A stretch of DNA of 64,000 bases. Source: SAR92 bacterium BACL16 MAG-120619-bin48 (GTDB taxonomy: Bacteria; Pseudomonadota; Gammaproteobacteria; Pseudomonadales; Porticoccaceae). The stretch's first letter is position 1, and the number at the start of each line of letters is the position of its first letter. The stretch lies in contig LIDE01000002.1 of the NCBI GenBank assembly GCA_001438605.1, forward strand, positions 1 to 64,000, given 5' to 3'. Below, piece by piece: positions 59,987-64,000 of this stretch. A program made the position numbers and the translations under genes. Below the pieces are notes generated by a model. The model saw only the letters and a program-made list of their open reading frames with translations. It did no database searches and had not been told where the DNA came from.

Positions 59987-60847
59987 TTATACAGCAGCAG
60001 CGCCGCTTACAATTTCCGACAGCTCTTGGGTAATCGCTGCCTGACGGGCCTTGTTATAAAGCAGTTTCAATTCGTCGATCATTTCACCGGCGTTATCTGT
60101 CGCACTTTTCATCGCGAGCATTCGCGCAGCTTGCTCACAGGCCTTATTTTCCACCAAACCCTGATAAACCTGTGATTCGGTATAGCGAATCAGCAGGCCG
60201 TCGAGCAGTTCTTTGGCGTCGGGCTCGTAAATATAGTCCCAGTGATGGGAAAGCTTGCTATCGGTGCTTGGCTTCAATGGCAACAGTTGCTCAACCGTGG
60301 GTTGCTGCGTCATGGTGTTAACAAACACGTTGTTGACGACAAACAAGCGATCGATACGCCCTGCGTCGTAGGCGTCTAACATCACTTTCACGCAACCAAT
60401 AAGGTCGCTGGCGCTCGGCTCATCGCCCACGTCTTTAATCGCTGCGACGATGTTGCCGCCAACGCTATTAAAGAATCCGCTGGCTTTGTTGCCCACCGCG
60501 CAAATGTCGATCTCAACGCCTTGGTCAGACAGCGCTTTCATGGAGCGCAAAGCTGCTTTGAAGAGGTTTATATTCAAACCACCGCAGAGCCCACGATCCG
60601 TCGATATCACTATAAAACCAACACGCTTGATTTCGCGCTGTTCCAAATATTGGTGCTTGTACTCAGACACTGCATTGGCGATATGGCTGACCACATCGCG
60701 GATGCGAATGGCATAGGGTTTTCCCAATGCCATGCGATCTTGAGCGCGGCGCATCTTGCTTGCAGCAACCATTTCCATGGCTCTGGTAATTTTCTGCGTG
60801 CTGCCAATACTAGCAATTTTCGTTCTAACTTCTTTTCCGATTGCCAT
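59987..60847 (-). CDS. atpG: F1Fo ATP synthase gamma subunit
   Basis: Central rotor shaft. 286 residues: an N-terminal coiled-coil helix ([34 protein letters not shown] in successive blocks), a globular middle with [13 protein letters not shown], and a C-terminal helix with [28 protein letters not shown] across blocks. Between atpA and atpD as usual. Confidence 0.97.
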   Translation of the reverse strand: MAIGKEVRTKIASIGSTQKITRAMEMVAASKMRRAQDRMALGKPYAIRIRDVVSHIANAVSEYKHQYLEQREIKRVGFIVISTDRGLCGGLNINLFKAALRSMKALSDQGVEIDICAVGNKASGFFNSVGGNIVAAIKDVGDEPSASDLIGCVKVMLDAYDAGRIDRLFVVNNVFVNTMTQQPTVEQLLPLKPSTDSKLSHHWDYIYEPDAKELLDGLLIRYTESQVYQGLVENKACEQAARMLAMKSATDNAGEMIDELKLLYNKARQAAITQELSEIVSGAAAV

Positions 60848-60870
60848 TTCTTATGCCTGCCTAAAGTGAC

Positions 60871-62415
60871 TTACCAAGTTTGAGTGGAAACAAACTTATC
60901 CAGTGCAGCTTTAAATCCGGCGGCTATATCGTCGTTGTAGCTACCAGAATCGTTGATTTGCTTCATTAAGTCGCTGTGTTCTGCCTTCATGTAGGAGAGC
61001 ACTGCCGCTTCGAAGTCACCGATTTTGTTCACTTCAACAGTTTTCAAGTAGCCATTGTCTGCCGCGTAAAGCATAAGACCCAGTTCCGCGATGCTTTGCG
61101 GTGAGTACTGCTTTTGCTTCATCAATTCAGTAACGCGCTGACCGTGATCTAGCTGAGCCTTTGTGGCCTCATCCAAATCAGAGGCAAACTGGGAGAATGC
61201 CGCCAGTTCGCGATACTGTGCCAGCGCTGTACGAATACCGCCCGACAGCTTTTTAATGATCTTAGTCTGAGCCGCACCACCCACACGAGACACCGATACA
61301 CCGGCGTTCATGGCTGGGCGAACGCCCGCGTTGAACATGTCAGCTTCAAGGAAGATCTGGCCGTCGGTGATCGAGATCACGTTAGTTGGTACGAACGCAG
61401 ATACGTCACCTGCCTGAGTCTCAATAACCGGAAGCGCAGTCAATGAACCTGTCTTGCCTTTCACTTCGCCGTTAGTAAACTTCTCGACGTAGTTGGGGTT
61501 GACGCGTGCCGCGCGCTCGAGCAAGCGTGAGTGCAAATAGAATACGTCGCCTGGGTAGGCTTCACGTCCAGGTGGACGCTTCAAGAGCAGGGAGATCTGA
61601 CGGTAAGCCCAAGCTTGCTTGGTTAAATCGTCATAGATAATCAGTGCGTCTTGACCGCGATCGCGGTAATACTCACCCATGGTGCAACCAGCAAACGGTG
61701 CGAGGTACTGCATGGCCGCTGGATCAGAGGCGGTTGCCGCTACCACAATGGTGTGTTCCATCGCGCCATGCTCTTCAAGCTTGCGCACAACGGCGGCAAC
61801 AGAAGAGGCTTTTTGACCGATGGCTACGTAGATACATTTAATGCCAGAGCCTTTCTGATTGATAATCGCGTCAACTGCAATCGCGGTTTTACCAATCTGG
61901 CGATCGCCAATAATCAACTCGCGCTGACCACGGCCAATCGGCACCATCGCATCAATGGCTTTCAAGCCAATCTGCACGGGCTGGTCAACGGACTGACGAT
62001 CGATTACGCCGGGTGCTACTTTTTCCAGCGGGTCGGTCAGGGCAGCGTTAATAGCACCTTTGCCGTCGATCGGGTTACCCAGTGCGTCAACAACGCGACC
62101 TTCTAACTCTGGACCTACGGGAACTTCCAACACGCGACCGGTACAGCGCGCTTTTTGTCCTTCTGCAAGTGTCTGGTAGTCACCCAATACCACGGCGCCA
62201 ACTGAATCGCGCTCAAGGTTTAGTGCCATACCGTATACACCGCCGTCGAACTCAATCATTTCGCCGTACATAACGTCAGCGAGACCGTGAATACGAATGA
62301 TACCGTCGGATACGGATACAATGGTGCCCTCATTTTGGGCTTCGGACGAAACGTTAAGATTGTCGATGCGACTCTTAATGATTTCGCTAATTTCTGATGG
62401 ATTCAGTTGCTGCAT
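60871..62415 (-). CDS. atpA: F1Fo ATP synthase alpha subunit
   Basis: Non-catalytic nucleotide-binding subunit. 514 residues with P-loop GDRQIGKT (Thr is more usual than Ile at the fifth place; the motif still fits the consensus), the arginine-finger region VSRVGGAAQ (in [12 protein letters not shown]), and [26 protein letters not shown] in two blocks. Confidence 0.98.
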   Translation of the reverse strand: MQQLNPSEISEIIKSRIDNLNVSSEAQNEGTIVSVSDGIIRIHGLADVMYGEMIEFDGGVYGMALNLERDSVGAVVLGDYQTLAEGQKARCTGRVLEVPVGPELEGRVVDALGNPIDGKGAINAALTDPLEKVAPGVIDRQSVDQPVQIGLKAIDAMVPIGRGQRELIIGDRQIGKTAIAVDAIINQKGSGIKCIYVAIGQKASSVAAVVRKLEEHGAMEHTIVVAATASDPAAMQYLAPFAGCTMGEYYRDRGQDALIIYDDLTKQAWAYRQISLLLKRPPGREAYPGDVFYLHSRLLERAARVNPNYVEKFTNGEVKGKTGSLTALPVIETQAGDVSAFVPTNVISITDGQIFLEADMFNAGVRPAMNAGVSVSRVGGAAQTKIIKKLSGGIRTALAQYRELAAFSQFASDLDEATKAQLDHGQRVTELMKQKQYSPQSIAELGLMLYAADNGYLKTVEVNKIGDFEAAVLSYMKAEHSDLMKQINDSGSYNDDIAAGFKAALDKFVSTQTW

Positions 62416-62432
62416 GCTTGGGCCTCAAATCC

Positions 62433-62969
62433 TTAGGAGTGTAATGACTCGGCGAGTTTGGCCAAACGGCCACGAATAGATCCGTCAATGACGGTATCCC
62501 CGGCGCGTATGACCGCACCACCCAGCAAGCTCTTATCTAAACGAACTTGCATGTTTACTTTACGTTCTAGTTTTGCACTCAGTGCGTCACTGAGTTGCTG
62601 CTGCTGATCGTCGGTTAGAAGTTGTGCTGAAATCACTTCAACATCAATCGCTTTCTCTCGATTGGCTTTTAAAATTTCGAACTGTCTAGAAATTTCTGGC
62701 AGTAACTGTAACCTGCGGTGCTCGGAGAGCACGGCCAAAAAGTTTTGACCGGCTGCACTCAGCGCGTCGCCGCAAATTTCAACCAACACAGCTGCCTGCT
62801 GCTTTGCAGTATAAGTAGGAGAGGCCAACAATTTGACGACGTTGGGCTGTTCTGCAACAGCGCCCGCAATCGCTAAACTATCGGACCAACCCTGCAGCTG
62901 CCCAGCCTGATCGGCATATTCAAACGCCGCTTTAGCATAGGGTCGAGCCAATGTGCTCAATTCTGCCAT
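62433..62969 (-). CDS. atpH: F1Fo ATP synthase delta subunit
   Basis: Links F1 to the peripheral stalk. 178 residues: an N-terminal helical bundle (STLARPYAKAAFEYA) and a C-terminal region with ISAQLLTDDQQQQL and the conserved DKSLLGGAVIRAGDTVIDGSI in two blocks. Short gaps of 12 and 17 nt to neighbours. Confidence 0.96.
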   Translation of the reverse strand: MAELSTLARPYAKAAFEYADQAGQLQGWSDSLAIAGAVAEQPNVVKLLASPTYTAKQQAAVLVEICGDALSAAGQNFLAVLSEHRRLQLLPEISRQFEILKANREKAIDVEVISAQLLTDDQQQQLSDALSAKLERKVNMQVRLDKSLLGGAVIRAGDTVIDGSIRGRLAKLAESLHS

Positions 62970-62981
62970 GTTTAACCTCGG

Positions 62982-63452
62982 TTACAGCTGGGCTGCTAAA
63001 TTATCAACCAACGCGCGGTGAGCTTTGTCATCGATGGCGTGGCCAAGAACTTTCTCGGCGCCAGCGAGAGCAAGACCTGCCACAGAGGCACGCAACTCTT
63101 CTTTTGCACGATTAATTTCTTGCTCAATCTCTGCTTCAGCGGCCACTTTTATACGGTCACCTTCAGCACGAGCCTGATTTTTGGCCTCGTCAACAATCTG
63201 ACTAGCACGCTTGTTAGCTTGATCAATAATGCCAGCCGCTTCCTGCTTAGCTTCTTTCATCTGGTCCGTTGCTTTGTTCTGGGCCAGCTCAAGATCTCGC
63301 AGAGCGCGGTCAGCCGCATCAAGACCATCGGCGATTTTTTTCTGTCGCGCTTCCATTGCATCAATAATGACGGGCCACACGAACTTCATGCAGAACCACA
63401 CAAAGAATGCGAACGTCACCATCTGACCAAAAAGCGTTAGATTAATATTCAC
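62982..63452 (-). CDS. atpF: F1Fo ATP synthase b subunit
   Basis: Peripheral stalk. 156 residues: one N-terminal transmembrane helix ([21 protein letters not shown]) followed by a long charged coiled coil (residues about 35-140, rich in Ala, Glu, Lys, Gln). The length equals the E. coli subunit. Confidence 0.97.
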   Translation of the reverse strand: MNINLTLFGQMVTFAFFVWFCMKFVWPVIIDAMEARQKKIADGLDAADRALRDLELAQNKATDQMKEAKQEAAGIIDQANKRASQIVDEAKNQARAEGDRIKVAAEAEIEQEINRAKEELRASVAGLALAGAEKVLGHAIDDKAHRALVDNLAAQL

Positions 63453-63499
63453 GCCATTACCTCATTAAAGAATGGATTAAATTTTCGCCTGCTAAATTG

Positions 63500-63754
<255 letters not shown>

Positions 63755-63780
63755 TCAGTCGTTAAAATTAATAATAAAAA

Positions 63781-64000
<220 letters not shown>

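Overview
The window reads as chromosome of a free-living, aerobic gammaproteobacterium of moderate G+C, probably a marine relative of Pseudomonas (Cellvibrionales/Spongiibacter-like). The main reason is gene order. sahR-metK opposite tkt-epd-pgk-fba, the dsbA/cytochrome c4/engB/polA/znu block and the cox cluster with its accessory genes follow the Pseudomonas arrangement. def-fmt-rsmB-trkA and atp-glmU-glmS follow the general gammaproteobacterial one. I see no tRNA, rRNA, insertion sequence, prophage or CRISPR array. The window is mostly core genome with small accessory insertions.

Layout. 1-1.7 kb: a truncated membrane protein, a small membrane protein and a SnoaL-like protein. 1.8-7.1 kb (minus): tkt-epd-pgk-fba, ending in a clear terminator. 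7.3-13.5 kb (plus): a SAM-cycle operon (sahR, metK, ahcY, metF), then rsmE and a secreted trypsin-like protease. 13.5-16.5 kb: a FabY-type ketoacyl synthase divergent from an AraC-family regulator, with tandem 21-bp repeats between them. 16.6-18.9 kb: serC-serA, with an unusual SerC type. 19-21.3 kb: dsbA, cytochrome c4 and engB. 21.3-22.8 kb: a non-coding interval with a strong small-RNA candidate (Spot 42/ErsA position), then a VPLPA-CTERM surface protein. 22.8-28.7 kb: polA and the Zur-controlled znuA / zur-znuC-znuB locus. 28.8-36.4 kb: caa3-type cytochrome oxidase and its assembly factors, without a ctaA gene. 36.7-43.3 kb: housekeeping genes (yheV, gamma-carbonic anhydrase, aroE, hemF, tsaC, purE, dprA, a LysM protein). 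43.5-49.1 kb: def-fmt-rsmB-trkA-trkH. 49.2-53 kb: uvrD, an orphan TRAP-type binding lipoprotein and a retropepsin-like protein. 53.1-57.9 kb: hexR, an SRPBCC protein, a small AT-rich membrane ORF, glmS and glmU. 58-64 kb: the F1Fo ATP synthase operon, running off the right edge inside atpB.

How the parts fit. The carbon genes, with hexR nearby, serve central sugar-phosphate metabolism. The oxidase and ATP synthase form the end of aerobic respiration. The SAM cycle appears to be controlled by a dedicated SAH-sensing repressor instead of a riboswitch. Zinc uptake is controlled by Zur through a near-perfect box. The most interesting non-coding element is a minus-strand RNA of about 110 nt between engB and polA. 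It has a strong terminator, a stem presenting a C-rich loop and an envelope-stress-type promoter candidate.
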